Of a stretch of DNA of 49,504 bases, positions 16,664-25,975 are shown piece by piece. Numbering within the stretch: the stretch's first letter is position 1; the number at the start of each line of letters is the position of its first letter. Made by a program: the position numbers and the translations under genes. Source of the DNA: Acidobacteriota bacterium (GTDB taxonomy: Bacteria; Acidobacteriota; Thermoanaerobaculia; Thermoanaerobaculales; Sulfomarinibacteraceae); NCBI GenBank assembly GCA_022340665.1, contig JAJDNM010000147.1, forward strand, positions 1 to 49,504, written 5' to 3'. The notes beneath the pieces are model-generated. The model made no database searches. It worked only from the letters and a program-made list of their open reading frames with translations, and had not been told where the DNA came from.

Positions 16664-16758
16664 CGGCTGAGGGTTCCCCTCGGGAATCTGACGACGGAGA
16701 ACCGTGTGGTGCCGCCGTGCCGTTGGTGCGGCGGCGTCGCCATTTGGAGGAGATGAGC

Positions 16759-17361
16759 ATGTCGTTCCTGGTCACCAAGCAGGCGCCGGATTTCACCGCG
16801 ACTGCGGTCCTTGCCGACAACAGCTTCGACGAAGATTTCAGGCTGTCATCGCTCCGCGGCACCTATGTGATTCTGTTTTTCTATCCGCTGGATTTCACCT
16901 TCGTGTGTCCGACCGAGATCCTGGCCTTCGACGAGGCACTCGAGGATTTTCACAGCCGCGACGCGGAGGTCGTCGGGGTTTCGGTCGATTCCCACTTCAC
17001 CCATGCGGCGTGGAAGCGCACCTCGGTCGACAACGGTGGCATCGGCCCGATTCGCTTTCCACTGGTGGCGGACCTGAGCAAGGACATTGCCCGCAGCTAT
17101 GGTGTGCTTCTCGACGACGAGGTCGCGCTGCGAGGTCTCTTTCTGATCGATCGAGAGGGAATCGTTCGCCACGCTTTGGTCAACGATCTGCCGCTCGGCA
17201 GAAACGTCGACGAGGCCTTGCGACTGCTCGACGCATTGCGATTCCACGAGCTTCGGGGTGACGTATGCCCCGCCAACTGGAACGATGGCGACGAGGGCAT
17301 CGAGGAGTCGCAAGACGGGATCGTCGACTACCTTTCGAAGTACGCCGCCGAGGGAGAGTGA
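16759..17361 (+). CDS. Typical 2-Cys peroxiredoxin (AhpC/Prx1 family)
   Basis: A 200-residue peroxiredoxin. The peroxidatic Cys50 lies in FTFVCPTEI and the resolving Cys170 in GDVCPANW. The C-terminal tail YLSKYAA is similar to the YF-type arm of sensitive Prx1 enzymes. It reduces hydrogen peroxide and organic peroxides with electrons from thioredoxin or AhpF-like donors; a thioredoxin gene lies 330 bases upstream. GGAGGAG at 16746-16752 is six bases before this ATG and directly against an alternative ATG at 16753, so 16759 is preferred. Confidence 0.95.
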   Translation: MSFLVTKQAPDFTATAVLADNSFDEDFRLSSLRGTYVILFFYPLDFTFVCPTEILAFDEALEDFHSRDAEVVGVSVDSHFTHAAWKRTSVDNGGIGPIRFPLVADLSKDIARSYGVLLDDEVALRGLFLIDREGIVRHALVNDLPLGRNVDEALRLLDALRFHELRGDVCPANWNDGDEGIEESQDGIVDYLSKYAAEGE

Positions 17362-17513
17362 CTCCATACCGGGTGCGCGGTCTCGGAAGCCGTTTTCCCC
17401 GCGCAGACGGTGCGCTCGATCACGGTCAAGCAAGCTTCAATGAGCGGCGCGATAAGTGTTTGATTTCAATCGATTTTTCTGAAGATCTTAGGATGAGCTG
17501 CTACCCTTGAGCG

Positions 17514-17927
17514 GTGAATTCTCCCGAGCGAGGCCATCGTGAGGTCGAGCACACCGCCGACTGGGAGCTTGAGGTGTGGGCTCCGGACATGCCTGCGCTG
17601 ATCGAGGAAGCTGCACGCGGCATGTACGGTTTGATGGGTTTGGTGGTTTCTGAGGACGATCGGTGTCATCGGCAGCTCGAAATCTCATGTGACGACTGGG
17701 AGCAGCTCCTGGTGTCGTTTCTCGAGGAGCTGCTCTTCATCGCCGAGTCTGAAGATCTCGCGTTCGACGGTTTCCTGTTCGCTCTGGTGGAAGAAAACCT
17801 GTTGGCACGGCTCGAGGGCGGGTCTATCGTCTCGCGGGAAAGGGAGATCAAGGCGGTGACGTTCCACAATCTCGAAATCCTGGAAATCGAGCGAAACCTG
17901 AAGACTCGCATTATCTTCGATGTTTAG
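17514..17927 (+). CDS. Archease (RtcB cofactor)
   Basis: A 137-residue protein starting with GTG. It has the archease N-terminal [30 protein letters not shown] and the later [18 protein letters not shown] motif. Archease speeds guanylylation of the RNA ligase RtcB and allows multiple turnover. The rtcB gene follows after 17 bases, so the pair is an operon. Confidence 0.93.
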   Translation: MNSPERGHREVEHTADWELEVWAPDMPALIEEAARGMYGLMGLVVSEDDRCHRQLEISCDDWEQLLVSFLEELLFIAESEDLAFDGFLFALVEENLLARLEGGSIVSREREIKAVTFHNLEILEIERNLKTRIIFDV

Positions 17928-17944
17928 GAAGATGGCCCGAAGGC

Positions 17945-19396
17945 ATGGTCGAGCTGCGTGATCTCAAGCGAACCGGTCCCTACGAGTGGGTGATCCCTGC
18001 GTCGGTACGATCCGATATGCGGGTACCGGTGAGGCTTTTCGCGAGTCGCGAGCTGTGCGAAGCGATCGGAAGCGACGCATCGCTCGAGCAGGCGGTCAAC
18101 GCGACGACCCTGCCCGGAGTGGTTGGTGAGGTCTTGGTGATGCCCGACGTTCACCAGGGTTACGGTTTTCCGATTGGCGGCGTGGCGGCCACGGAGCTGC
18201 CGAACGGGGTCATATCACCGGGCGCGATCGGCTACGACATCAACTGCGGGGTCCGGCTGCTCGCATCACGGGTGGAACGTGCCGAGGCCGAGGACGTGAT
18301 GCATGATCTGGTTGCTGCCCTCGACGCCGCATGTCCGAGCGGGGTCGGTAAAGGCGGGTTGCTGCGGCTCGACGAGCACGAGCTCGAAAGGGCGTGTCGC
18401 GAAGGCGGCGAATGGGCGCGCAGGGAGGGCTTCGGAACAGAAACGGATGTTGCGCGTACCGAGGAAGGTGGACGCCTCGATGGTGCTGATTTCAACAAGC
18501 TGAGTTCGCGCGCACGAGAACGTGGGCGTCCGCAGATGGGCACCCTCGGTGCCGGGAATCATTTCATCGAGGTCGAGGTCGTGGACGAGGTCTTCGACAC
18601 CGAAGCGGCGCGGGTCATGGGCCTGTCGGAAGGCTGTCTGACGGTGATGATCCACTGCGGTTCGCGCGGGCTCGGTCACCAGGTCTGCACTGACTACGTC
18701 AAGCGCTTCCAGAAGGTGGTGCGGCTCTACGACATCCGGTTGCCGGACCGGGAGCTGGTGTGCGCACCTCTCGACTCGCCGGAGGGCAAGGCGTACGAGG
18801 GGGCGATGCGTGCGGCTGCAAATTATGCCTTCGCCAACCGCCAGGTCCTCGCAAACCTGGCCCGCGATGCCTTCGCCGAGGTCCTTCGCAGCCGGGTACG
18901 AAATGTCCACCTTTACCAGGTCTACGACATCGCCCACAACATGGGCAAAACCGAGGAGCACGTGATCGACGGTGTGCGACGCCGGGTTTGTGTCCACCGC
19001 AAGGGAGCGACCCGCGCGTTCGGGCCGGGATTCGAAGGACTTCCGCCGGAGTACCGCCGGATCGGTCAGCCGGTCCTTGTCCCGGGTTCGATGGGTACCG
19101 CTTCGTGGGTGCTGGTCGGCACGGCTCAGAGCATGGAGCGTTCCCTCGGATCCTGCTGTCACGGCGCTGGCCGCACGATGAGCCGGCGCAAGGCCAAACG
19201 ATCGATCAACGGCGGGGAACTCCGGCGCGAGCTCGAGGAACGCGGCATCAGGGTACGGGCCGGTTCGTTGCCCGGACTCGCGGAGGAGGCGCCGCAGGCG
19301 TATAAGGACGTTGACGCGGTGGTCGAAGCAGTTGCCGGCGCAGGTATCGCCAAAAAGGTGGCGCGCCTCCGCCCGGTTGCTGTCGTCAAGGGTTGA
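17945..19396 (+). CDS. rtcB: RNA-splicing ligase RtcB
   Basis: A 483-residue RtcB of usual length. Motifs in order: [54 protein letters not shown], and GSCCHGAGR with His406 as the guanylylated residue. It is a Mn/GTP-dependent ligase joining 2',3'-cyclic phosphate (or 3'-phosphate) and 5'-OH RNA ends, cytoplasmic, in tRNA or rRNA repair. The archease gene is directly upstream. No rtcA, rtcR or toxin gene is next to it. Its 3' end faces the kinase gene on the other strand. Confidence 0.97.
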   Translation: MVELRDLKRTGPYEWVIPASVRSDMRVPVRLFASRELCEAIGSDASLEQAVNATTLPGVVGEVLVMPDVHQGYGFPIGGVAATELPNGVISPGAIGYDINCGVRLLASRVERAEAEDVMHDLVAALDAACPSGVGKGGLLRLDEHELERACREGGEWARREGFGTETDVARTEEGGRLDGADFNKLSSRARERGRPQMGTLGAGNHFIEVEVVDEVFDTEAARVMGLSEGCLTVMIHCGSRGLGHQVCTDYVKRFQKVVRLYDIRLPDRELVCAPLDSPEGKAYEGAMRAAANYAFANRQVLANLARDAFAEVLRSRVRNVHLYQVYDIAHNMGKTEEHVIDGVRRRVCVHRKGATRAFGPGFEGLPPEYRRIGQPVLVPGSMGTASWVLVGTAQSMERSLGSCCHGAGRTMSRRKAKRSINGGELRRELEERGIRVRAGSLPGLAEEAPQAYKDVDAVVEAVAGAGIAKKVARLRPVAVVKG

Positions 19397-19431
19397 GCCC
19401 AGCCGACACGGCGCGTGATTTCACTGGTGAA

Positions 19432-21114
19432 TCAATGATGCACCAGCGCTGACCTGTTGACCAGGCGCGCGGTGCCAAATGCCAGAACACCCGCTGCCAG
19501 ACCCGCCGCGATGTCGGTCAGCCAGTGGATACCCAAAACCGATGTCGAAAGGATGATGAGTGCGCCGAGCCAGAGAGCAACCCAGCGGAATCTAAGACGG
19601 TAGACAAAGGCCATAATGACTGTCACGGTCGTCAGGGAGACGTGGTAGCTCGGGAAGCAGTTGTCGAGCCCGGAAATGGGACGGAAAAACTCGATCAATC
19701 CCGGCGCCCAGAGATCCGACAAAAGAACGGCGCCGGATTCCGGGTAGGCCCATTTCTCCGGAACCGGAAAGAAGAGGAAGAAGGGCAGACTCACAAGGTA
19801 ATCGGCGGTCACCGCGAGTGCGAAGATTCGGAACGGCTCCCGATCACGGATGCGTGCGAGCGCCCAACCAGTGATGATGATCAGAAAGAACATGACGAAA
19901 AAGTAGGCGATCGAGTACCCGTAAACCACGACCGGCGAAGCGGTATCGTAGGCCTCGGAAGTGCCCGATCCTTCGAACCAGTGAGCGGCTCGCGCGAGCT
20001 GGAATCCGAGCTCGCGGCCGACGCCGTGGCGGTCCCGCAAGGTCGTTTCGACCGACGTCTCGAGGAAGTTCACGAGAAATACCGTGCCAAACAACACAAG
20101 TGGCAGGCGGTGCCCGCGTGCCATCGACCACACGCGGTCAAAGTTGCGAGTCAGTTGCGAGGGCTGCCGAGAGACGGACTTCTCGAGGCTTTCGCCGGAG
20201 CTCACGGGTGAGGAAGGGAGTTCGAGGCGAGCGTTGCGCAGCTGCTCGTTCAGGGTCGAAACCCGCTGTGTCCGGTGGGAGGGGTCCTTTTCGAGGCAGC
20301 CCTCTATTGCGAGTTCGACCGACCGTGGGACCTCGCGGCGTTTTCGAGTGATTGGTTCTGTCGAGGCTCGAATAATGGCAGACATCACCGACGCGGTGGT
20401 CAAGCCCTGGAACGGGCGCTCTCCGGTCAGCATCTCGTACAGGATAATCCCGAGCGAAAAGATGTCGGAACGGTGATCGACACCACGCCCGGTGACGTGC
20501 TCGGGCGACATGTAGGGTACCGTTCCGAGCACTGCGCCTTCCTCGGTCAAGACAGGTGAAGGTTCGCGATCGAAGGTGTCCGAAGGGGTTCTTTCGGATA
20601 TCACCTGATCGGTTTCATCTCTCAGCTTCGCGAGACCGAAATCGAGCACTTTGACGTGACCAGAAGTGGTCACCATCACGTTATCGGGCTTGAGGTCGCG
20701 GTGAGAGATACCGTTCTGATGGGCGACTGCAACCGCTTCGGTCAACTGCTCGGCAATATGGAAAAACTCGGGCAACGGGAGTCCGCCCGCAGAAACCAGC
20801 TTGCTCAGGGTGCGCCCTTCGACCAGTTCCATGACGATGAAATGCGTGCCTCGGTCACTTTCGACCCCGTGGATGGTGACGATATTGGGGTGATTTATCG
20901 CCGCGACCGCTCGCGCCTCTGTTTGGAACCGCAGGAGACGTTCCGGGTCGGCTACCGTGTCGGCAGGCAGGACTTTGAGGGCGACGCGGCGGCCGAGGCG
21001 CGTGTCTTCGGCGCTGTAGATCTCTCCCATGCCGCCACTCGCGAGGCGTTTGATCACTCTGTAATGTGCGAGCATGTCTCCGGCAACGGGGTGTGACCGA
21101 TCTTCGGCCGTCAC
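19432..21114 (-). CDS. Ser/Thr protein kinase fused to a membrane PAP2 phosphatase domain
   Basis: A 560-residue fusion. Residues about 18-295 are a Hanks-type kinase with ASGGMG P-loop (25-30), Lys47, HRDLKPDN (138-145), DFG (158-160), and APE-like SPE in the activation segment. A linker leads to about six membrane helices (about 337-552). The C-terminal part has PAP2 motifs: FFRPISGLDN, FPSYH (487-491) and GIHWLTDI with H530 and D534. This resembles the PAP2_3/Aur1-like phosphotransferase branch. GTG 21114 overlaps the stop of the PhnD-like gene (GTGA); frames starting further upstream lie inside that gene. It probably links an envelope signal to phosphorylation, lipid dephosphorylation or lipid headgroup transfer. 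Confidence 0.9.
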   Translation of the reverse strand: MTAEDRSHPVAGDMLAHYRVIKRLASGGMGEIYSAEDTRLGRRVALKVLPADTVADPERLLRFQTEARAVAAINHPNIVTIHGVESDRGTHFIVMELVEGRTLSKLVSAGGLPLPEFFHIAEQLTEAVAVAHQNGISHRDLKPDNVMVTTSGHVKVLDFGLAKLRDETDQVISERTPSDTFDREPSPVLTEEGAVLGTVPYMSPEHVTGRGVDHRSDIFSLGIILYEMLTGERPFQGLTTASVMSAIIRASTEPITRKRREVPRSVELAIEGCLEKDPSHRTQRVSTLNEQLRNARLELPSSPVSSGESLEKSVSRQPSQLTRNFDRVWSMARGHRLPLVLFGTVFLVNFLETSVETTLRDRHGVGRELGFQLARAAHWFEGSGTSEAYDTASPVVVYGYSIAYFFVMFFLIIITGWALARIRDREPFRIFALAVTADYLVSLPFFLFFPVPEKWAYPESGAVLLSDLWAPGLIEFFRPISGLDNCFPSYHVSLTTVTVIMAFVYRLRFRWVALWLGALIILSTSVLGIHWLTDIAAGLAAGVLAFGTARLVNRSALVHH

Positions 21115-22760
21115 GTGAGGAGAGTCTCCTGATCGGCGAGGTCTTCTGCGGTTGATCGTCGAACCGCCATGACGGCCGCAATGGCAGCCAACGCCAGCAG
21201 CACGATCAGCGCGCCGGTAGCGATTCGAAACCACGTGTTGGGTGGCAAGATTCGGAGCTGGTAGACGCGGTACGAGATGTTCGACATCGGGTCGAGATCG
21301 GCGGGAACGTCTCCGGCGCGTCGAAAATCGTCCGCCTTGAGCTCATGGATGAACGGGTTCGATGTCCTCACCCCGACCTCGAAGATCGGCCCGGCGCGGA
21401 ATCTGTTCCGATCAGGGTCGATCCAGGTGATACGTTGCACCGGCACCTTTTGGCCCGTGGGCATGGTGAGGGTCGTATCTCGTATCACGATCGGCTGGTT
21501 GCCGCTGTAGGGCCACACGTAGCGGATACGGTGGATTCGTCGCTGGACGATATCCACGATTCTCCCTGTCAGGTCGTCAACGTCGCGGAAGCTGATTGGA
21601 AAGACCTGATCTTCAATTCCCGTACCGGGGATCGAGCTCGTCAAACGTGCCGCTCCGTCGTGAATTTCGTCCAAAGTCCATACCGTGTCGATGTGTTCGT
21701 AGAAATCTCCGTCGAAGAGAACGAGCTCCGTTCCCGAGAGTCGCACCGCATGGCGGGCGGCTCTCGCCATAGCCGCGGTTCCGGATGATGACCCGCGCCC
21801 CTGTCGAACATCCACCGTCACCGGCGTTGTCTGCTCGCGAGCCAGCCATCTGAGATGGGCGAGGGCGGCTCGTGCGTCCGATGCATCAGTGATGTCGACC
21901 CAACGCGTGAAGTCGCCGACTGAGATTTCATCGTCGGACATCTCGCGAACCGCAGTGCGGATTTTCTCCTTGAGCTCGGCCGGCGCGGATCGCGAACACA
22001 CCAGCAGGTCGTTTGGTATCGTCGAGGGCAGCTGCACGAACACCACCTCGCGACCGATCGGGTCGTTGTCAGAAAAACGTGCTTTTGTTCCGTCCCACAC
22101 GGCTGCCAGGTCAGCATCGCCGGATGCCACCGCCCGTACGAGATCGCTGCTGCTGTTGCTCTCGGAGGGATCGAGCGCGATGGCCGCCAACGATTCGGTG
22201 GGCTCCGGCATGTGGAAGACCCGGTTGATGCGGAAGTGGAGCGACGGGAGAAAAAAGCTCGATGTCGAGAACAGGCTGTGGAATGTGAAGTGAATGAGAT
22301 CGGGGGATTCGGATACGAAGGAGATCACATCGGCCGGGGTCGGATTGGCGGGGAGGTCGTCCCGTCGGGCGACGAAGTACGAGTGGTAGGTCGTTCGTGC
22401 GGTGGCCTGGCTGACGTAGGTTGCGAGGATCTCGAGCTCGGCGCCGAGCATTTCCGCAACCACCTGCACATACGGCGTGGTGCGCGCTACGACGACGCCG
22501 TCGGCGGTGTCCCAGCTCACGAGTCGCTCGATGACCTGCCGGTATTCCAGCTCCTCGGGCGCGAAGCTCATGGCGGCGCTTCGCTCGAGGTAGTTTCTCA
22601 GCCTGCGATCCGCTTCTCGCGTTTCTTGGTCCAGCGCCACGCCGACGAACGTCGTGCGATCAGCCGCGCAGAGCCGATCGGCACTGGACAGACAGATCAG
22701 TCCCACGATCAACGTCGCACCGACACGTGCCGCGGAACTCCCTCGCCTTATTTTGGTCAC
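21111..22760 (-). CDS. PhnD-like substrate-binding protein with C-terminal membrane helix
   Basis: About 549 residues. A signal peptide (VGATLIVGLICLSSADRLCAA) is followed by a phosphate/phosphonate-binding (PhnD) type domain: RTTFVGVALDQE, ASLVSWDTADGVVVARTTPYV-like features, TTYHSYFVARRDD, and SGDADLAAVWDG in the second lobe. Residues about 300-510 are an unassigned domain, then a single membrane helix and a short cytoplasmic tail. The layout suits a periplasmic sensor anchored in the inner membrane, not a free transporter component; no phn permease genes are here. The GTG at 22760 is the likeliest start but no strong ribosome site is seen. The stop overlaps the kinase start. Confidence 0.78.
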   Translation of the reverse strand: MTKIRRGSSAARVGATLIVGLICLSSADRLCAADRTTFVGVALDQETREADRRLRNYLERSAAMSFAPEELEYRQVIERLVSWDTADGVVVARTTPYVQVVAEMLGAELEILATYVSQATARTTYHSYFVARRDDLPANPTPADVISFVSESPDLIHFTFHSLFSTSSFFLPSLHFRINRVFHMPEPTESLAAIALDPSESNSSSDLVRAVASGDADLAAVWDGTKARFSDNDPIGREVVFVQLPSTIPNDLLVCSRSAPAELKEKIRTAVREMSDDEISVGDFTRWVDITDASDARAALAHLRWLAREQTTPVTVDVRQGRGSSSGTAAMARAARHAVRLSGTELVLFDGDFYEHIDTVWTLDEIHDGAARLTSSIPGTGIEDQVFPISFRDVDDLTGRIVDIVQRRIHRIRYVWPYSGNQPIVIRDTTLTMPTGQKVPVQRITWIDPDRNRFRAGPIFEVGVRTSNPFIHELKADDFRRAGDVPADLDPMSNISYRVYQLRILPPNTWFRIATGALIVLLALAAIAAVMAVRRSTAEDLADQETLLT

Positions 22761-22805
22761 CTGTGTTGAGGATAACACCAGCGCAACCTCGACACTGCAC
22801 ACACC

Positions 22806-24098
22806 CTAAAGCGGCATGAGGAGCTCGAGATGCTCCTCTGGTACCAGCCATTCCGCGGGCACATCGCCGCCCAGCCCTTCGATGGCGTAGTCCAGGGTGT
22901 CGCGGATGTATCGTCCCCAGATCTTGAACGGGATGTGGTCGATCTGAACAGTCGGGGAGGTCGCAAGCCGGAGCATGTACTCGATAATCGACGAGGCGTT
23001 GCGGGCGATGCGACCGAACTCTTCGGCGAGATCTCGTTGCTCGAGAATTCTCTGCTCGTGAATGCTGAGCCCAAACTCGGACTCCACCAGGTCATCGAAA
23101 GTGGTGAGGATAAGCTCGATCCTGAAGGTACGGCGACAACTCTCGATGTATGCGTTGAAGCTGTCTTCCAGGCTCCCGATTTCAAGACCCCTGCCGGAAG
23201 CAAAGGACCAGTCGATGTGGGCCATGCTGGCCCGGATCACGTCGTTGGATGGGAGCTCGAGATCAACCAAGTAGTGAATTCCCTCGTAGCTTCCGTTGTG
23301 CACCTCGCGCTCCGAAGCGAAGGTGTACTCGAGTTTGTCGAGTGCCGCCTCAATCTTTTCGAGTTCTTGCGGGGTGCCGATGATCTTGACGCCGATGACA
23401 TCGTCAACCCGATTTTTCTCCGGGTCGAGCGTGATCCGCCCCGATCGGATACGATCGGCGACCAGGCGTTCGGCCGCGCCACCGACCGCTGTCGGCGTGC
23501 TCGGTGGGGCGATCTCGCGGTCAACTCCGGTGATTTGATGACGGGGCCGGCTTCCGGCCAGGCCTCGAGCGACCGCCGCGATTTCACCGGTGAGCTGATC
23601 GGCAATCCGCCGCGAAACCTTGTCGGCAACTCTACGGATTCGCTTGCGACGAACGATGGCTGTCAGTTTGCCGTTGCGAAGCGTCACCAGGCTCATGCGA
23701 ACCGGAGTTCGAGGAAAGAACTCCTCCGGCAGCTGTCGGTACCAATCGATGAGCTCGGCGACACGGGTGGAGGGGTGCGATGCGGCGGCGACGATGGCTG
23801 CACGGACGTCGTCCTTGTTGCTGATGCGTTCCATGTAGAGATCGCCGCGATGGCAGGTGCGGCATAGATCGGCCACGAAACGACGCACCGTGGGGGCGGT
23901 AATCGAACGCTCGAAGGTAAATATTTCGGTCAGAACGCGGCCATCTGACGGCTCGAGACGGTCAGCAAGCCATCTGGTGGCGACATCGAACAAACGGTCA
24001 CGGTGCGTCAGTCCTGAGAGGTACACGTCAGATTTCGAGCGGCCAGAATTTTGTTCCCTGAACCGCACCCTCCATAGTAGCCGATAGCGCCGCGGCAA
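22806..24098 (-). CDS. Unrecognised cytoplasmic protein with a possible RelA/SpoT-like segment
   Basis: About 430 residues with no signal or membrane helix. The start is uncertain: TTG 24098 is the longest frame, GTG 24068 is an alternative. The N-terminal part has a CRTCHRG motif and a basic helix (VRRKRIRRVADKV). Residues about 225-290 read RVDDVIGVKIIGTPQELEK, then NGSYEGIHYLVDLEL, which looks like the RelA/SpoT synthetase pattern of D-IIG-R-I and NGY-S-H, but the catalytic EVQIRT end is not conserved. A helical C-terminus follows. It lies 45 bases upstream of the PhnD-like gene and is probably in one operon with it and the kinase-PAP2 gene. The function is unknown. Confidence 0.65.
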   Translation of the reverse strand: MPRRYRLLWRVRFREQNSGRSKSDVYLSGLTHRDRLFDVATRWLADRLEPSDGRVLTEIFTFERSITAPTVRRFVADLCRTCHRGDLYMERISNKDDVRAAIVAAASHPSTRVAELIDWYRQLPEEFFPRTPVRMSLVTLRNGKLTAIVRRKRIRRVADKVSRRIADQLTGEIAAVARGLAGSRPRHQITGVDREIAPPSTPTAVGGAAERLVADRIRSGRITLDPEKNRVDDVIGVKIIGTPQELEKIEAALDKLEYTFASEREVHNGSYEGIHYLVDLELPSNDVIRASMAHIDWSFASGRGLEIGSLEDSFNAYIESCRRTFRIELILTTFDDLVESEFGLSIHEQRILEQRDLAEEFGRIARNASSIIEYMLRLATSPTVQIDHIPFKIWGRYIRDTLDYAIEGLGGDVPAEWLVPEEHLELLMPL

Positions 24099-24224
24099 GG
24101 CTCGTGCACAACGGCGATGGGGTCATCATCGTTGAAATCTTTGACGCCAATCCGGCGCACCATTCCGTGTGGGGAGGTGCTAGGCTCGGAAGTGCAGAAA
24201 CAGATGTGCGCAGTGGAGGGGTCG

Positions 24225-25070
24225 ATGCATCATCAACGTTCGGTCCTGACGTTTCTGATACTTCTTCTCTTTTCAATGTCATGGGCTGCGTTTGCGGATG
24301 ACCAGGATCGGGAGCGAGATACCCGCCTTCTCGACGATCGGTTGTCGTTTCGTTTGTTGGCCGGTGTGGTGAATATCAACTCCCAGGTCGCCGCCGGGCG
24401 CAATCTCGGTGCGCTGATCGATCTCGAGGATATCCTTGGTTTCGATGAGCAGATCGCAACCTTCGGTTTCGAGGGCATGTGGAGGTTTTCGAAGAACGGC
24501 AGGCACACTCTACATCTGCAGTATGGAAACTTCGACCGCGACGCCTCGGCACAGGTCGAGGCCTCGGTCCCGATTCTGGACCTCACGTTCGTCGGGGACC
24601 TGCACAGCTCATTCGTCAATCAGGTGGGGTCTGTCGAGTACCAGTACAGTTTCATCAACCATAACAAGACTGAAGCCGGAGTAACCGGAGGGATGGCCAT
24701 CTACAAGTACGATCTGGCAATCGAGGGCCAGGTGACTTTCCAAGACAATCCCGACGAAACCAGGTTTCGGAAGGACAGCGTTGGTGTACTGGCTCCAGTT
24801 CCTGCGATCGGTTTTTTCATCAATCAGGCTTTCAGACCAAACATTGTTTTGGAGATCCGCGCGTCGTTCATCGACCTCGAGATTGGCGAACACAACGGCA
24901 GAATTTTTTGGACCTTTTTTAACCTGACCTGGTACTTCAGCCGTCATTTCGGAGCCGGGGTGGGGTTGTCGGGCGCCGACGTGCTCTATGACAAGAACAC
25001 GAGTGGCGAGAAGCTCAAGGTCGAATTGCGCCAAACCTCGCTCTGCTTCAATTTGACGGCGGTGTTCTGA
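24225..25070 (+). CDS. Probable outer-membrane beta-barrel protein
   Basis: A 281-residue protein with a signal peptide (LTFLILLLFSMSWAAFA). Alternating amphipathic strands follow, such as QIATFGFEGMWRF, HTLHLQYGNFDRD and GRIFWTFFNLTWYFSRHFGAGVGLSG, ending with the aromatic residue Phe typical of barrels. GGAGG lies seven bases before the ATG at 24225; the open frame begins earlier but this start gives a clean signal peptide. It diverges from the three-gene kinase unit and may be linked to it. There is no recognisable family or ligand. Confidence 0.75.
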   Translation: MHHQRSVLTFLILLLFSMSWAAFADDQDRERDTRLLDDRLSFRLLAGVVNINSQVAAGRNLGALIDLEDILGFDEQIATFGFEGMWRFSKNGRHTLHLQYGNFDRDASAQVEASVPILDLTFVGDLHSSFVNQVGSVEYQYSFINHNKTEAGVTGGMAIYKYDLAIEGQVTFQDNPDETRFRKDSVGVLAPVPAIGFFINQAFRPNIVLEIRASFIDLEIGEHNGRIFWTFFNLTWYFSRHFGAGVGLSGADVLYDKNTSGEKLKVELRQTSLCFNLTAVF

Positions 25071-25273
25071 GACAGAACGGCCATGGGGTCCCGGCGTCGC
25101 CGGTCGAATTCGAACCCCCCCTTGTGCGGCCAGCGGTTTCGATCGTCGATGATAGGGTTCAATGTGCGATCATCCTTGACCGAGGTCAACGATTCCAGAG
25201 GCTGGTGAAACCATGCTGGTTGGTAGTAAGCTAATACCGAACCTCGAGAAGGTCGGAAGATAGGAAGGCGAGA

Positions 25274-25975
25274 ATGGTCGATCGGCAGCGCCAGAACGAC
25301 CTCAAGGACAGTCGCCTTTTGCCGGGTTCGGCTTCGCTCGCGGTGCTTCTGATCGTCTTTGTTTCGCTCGCCCTCTTGACCCTCTTTGCCATCATGCGCG
25401 GTGGGACCGGTCACGTCGCCTCGGATGCGGGTGGAACCGAGGCATACTCACCGGCAGATTTTCCTGAGATCGAGTTCGACCGAGAACTCTTGCCCGAGGT
25501 CGTCGAGGGCGGCGCGGCCGACGCCGAGGGCGTCTATCGCGTGCGGCGGCCATTGGCCTACGAGGACTACTTTCCGTGCTCCGACTGCCACGGCGAAATG
25601 GAGGTCAACCGGGAGCGCCGTGAGCTCGAGGAAATGCACGACGACATCCAGCTCGACCACGGACCGGCCGACCGCTGGTGCTTCGACTGTCACAACCCGG
25701 ACGACCGGGACAGTCTGCGCCTTGCCAACGGGACTTTGATCGGATTCGACGAGTCGTATCGACTCTGCGGTCAGTGCCACGGCACGATCTACCGCGACTG
25801 GCGCGAGGGCATTCACGGACGCCGTGAGGGTTACTGGAACGGTGCCAAGTCGTACCTCCTCTGCGCCCACTGCCACAACCCCCATGCGCCTCGATTTCAG
25901 GCGATCGAACCCTTGCCACCACCGGTACGTCCGCAGTATTTACGTGCCGGGGCGGAGGAGGTCCATGATGAGTGA
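25274..25975 (+). CDS. Membrane-anchored tetraheme cytochrome c
   Basis: A 233-residue protein with an N-terminal membrane anchor (about 21-41) and four CxxCH heme sites at residues 102, 136, 165 and 197 (CSDCH, CFDCH, CGQCH, CAHCH), with several free His as distal ligands. It faces the periplasm. It is followed, with overlapping frames, by a ferredoxin subunit and an NrfD-type membrane subunit, so it is the cytochrome arm of a quinone-linked electron-transfer module comparable to NrfBCD or DsrJOP. The last codons overlap the next start. Confidence 0.93.
   Translation: MVDRQRQNDLKDSRLLPGSASLAVLLIVFVSLALLTLFAIMRGGTGHVASDAGGTEAYSPADFPEIEFDRELLPEVVEGGAADAEGVYRVRRPLAYEDYFPCSDCHGEMEVNRERRELEEMHDDIQLDHGPADRWCFDCHNPDDRDSLRLANGTLIGFDESYRLCGQCHGTIYRDWREGIHGRREGYWNGAKSYLLCAHCHNPHAPRFQAIEPLPPPVRPQYLRAGAEEVHDE

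Noticed and set aside
22806-24098. Single CxxCH (CRTCH) in the unrecognised protein taken as a heme site
   Set aside because: The protein has no signal peptide or membrane helix, so heme attachment in the periplasm is not expected.
25100-25140. tRNA-like TTCGAA segment followed by GGCCA
   Set aside because: The local sequence is a simple palindrome around GAATTC; no acceptor stem, D-arm or anticodon arm can be formed on either strand.
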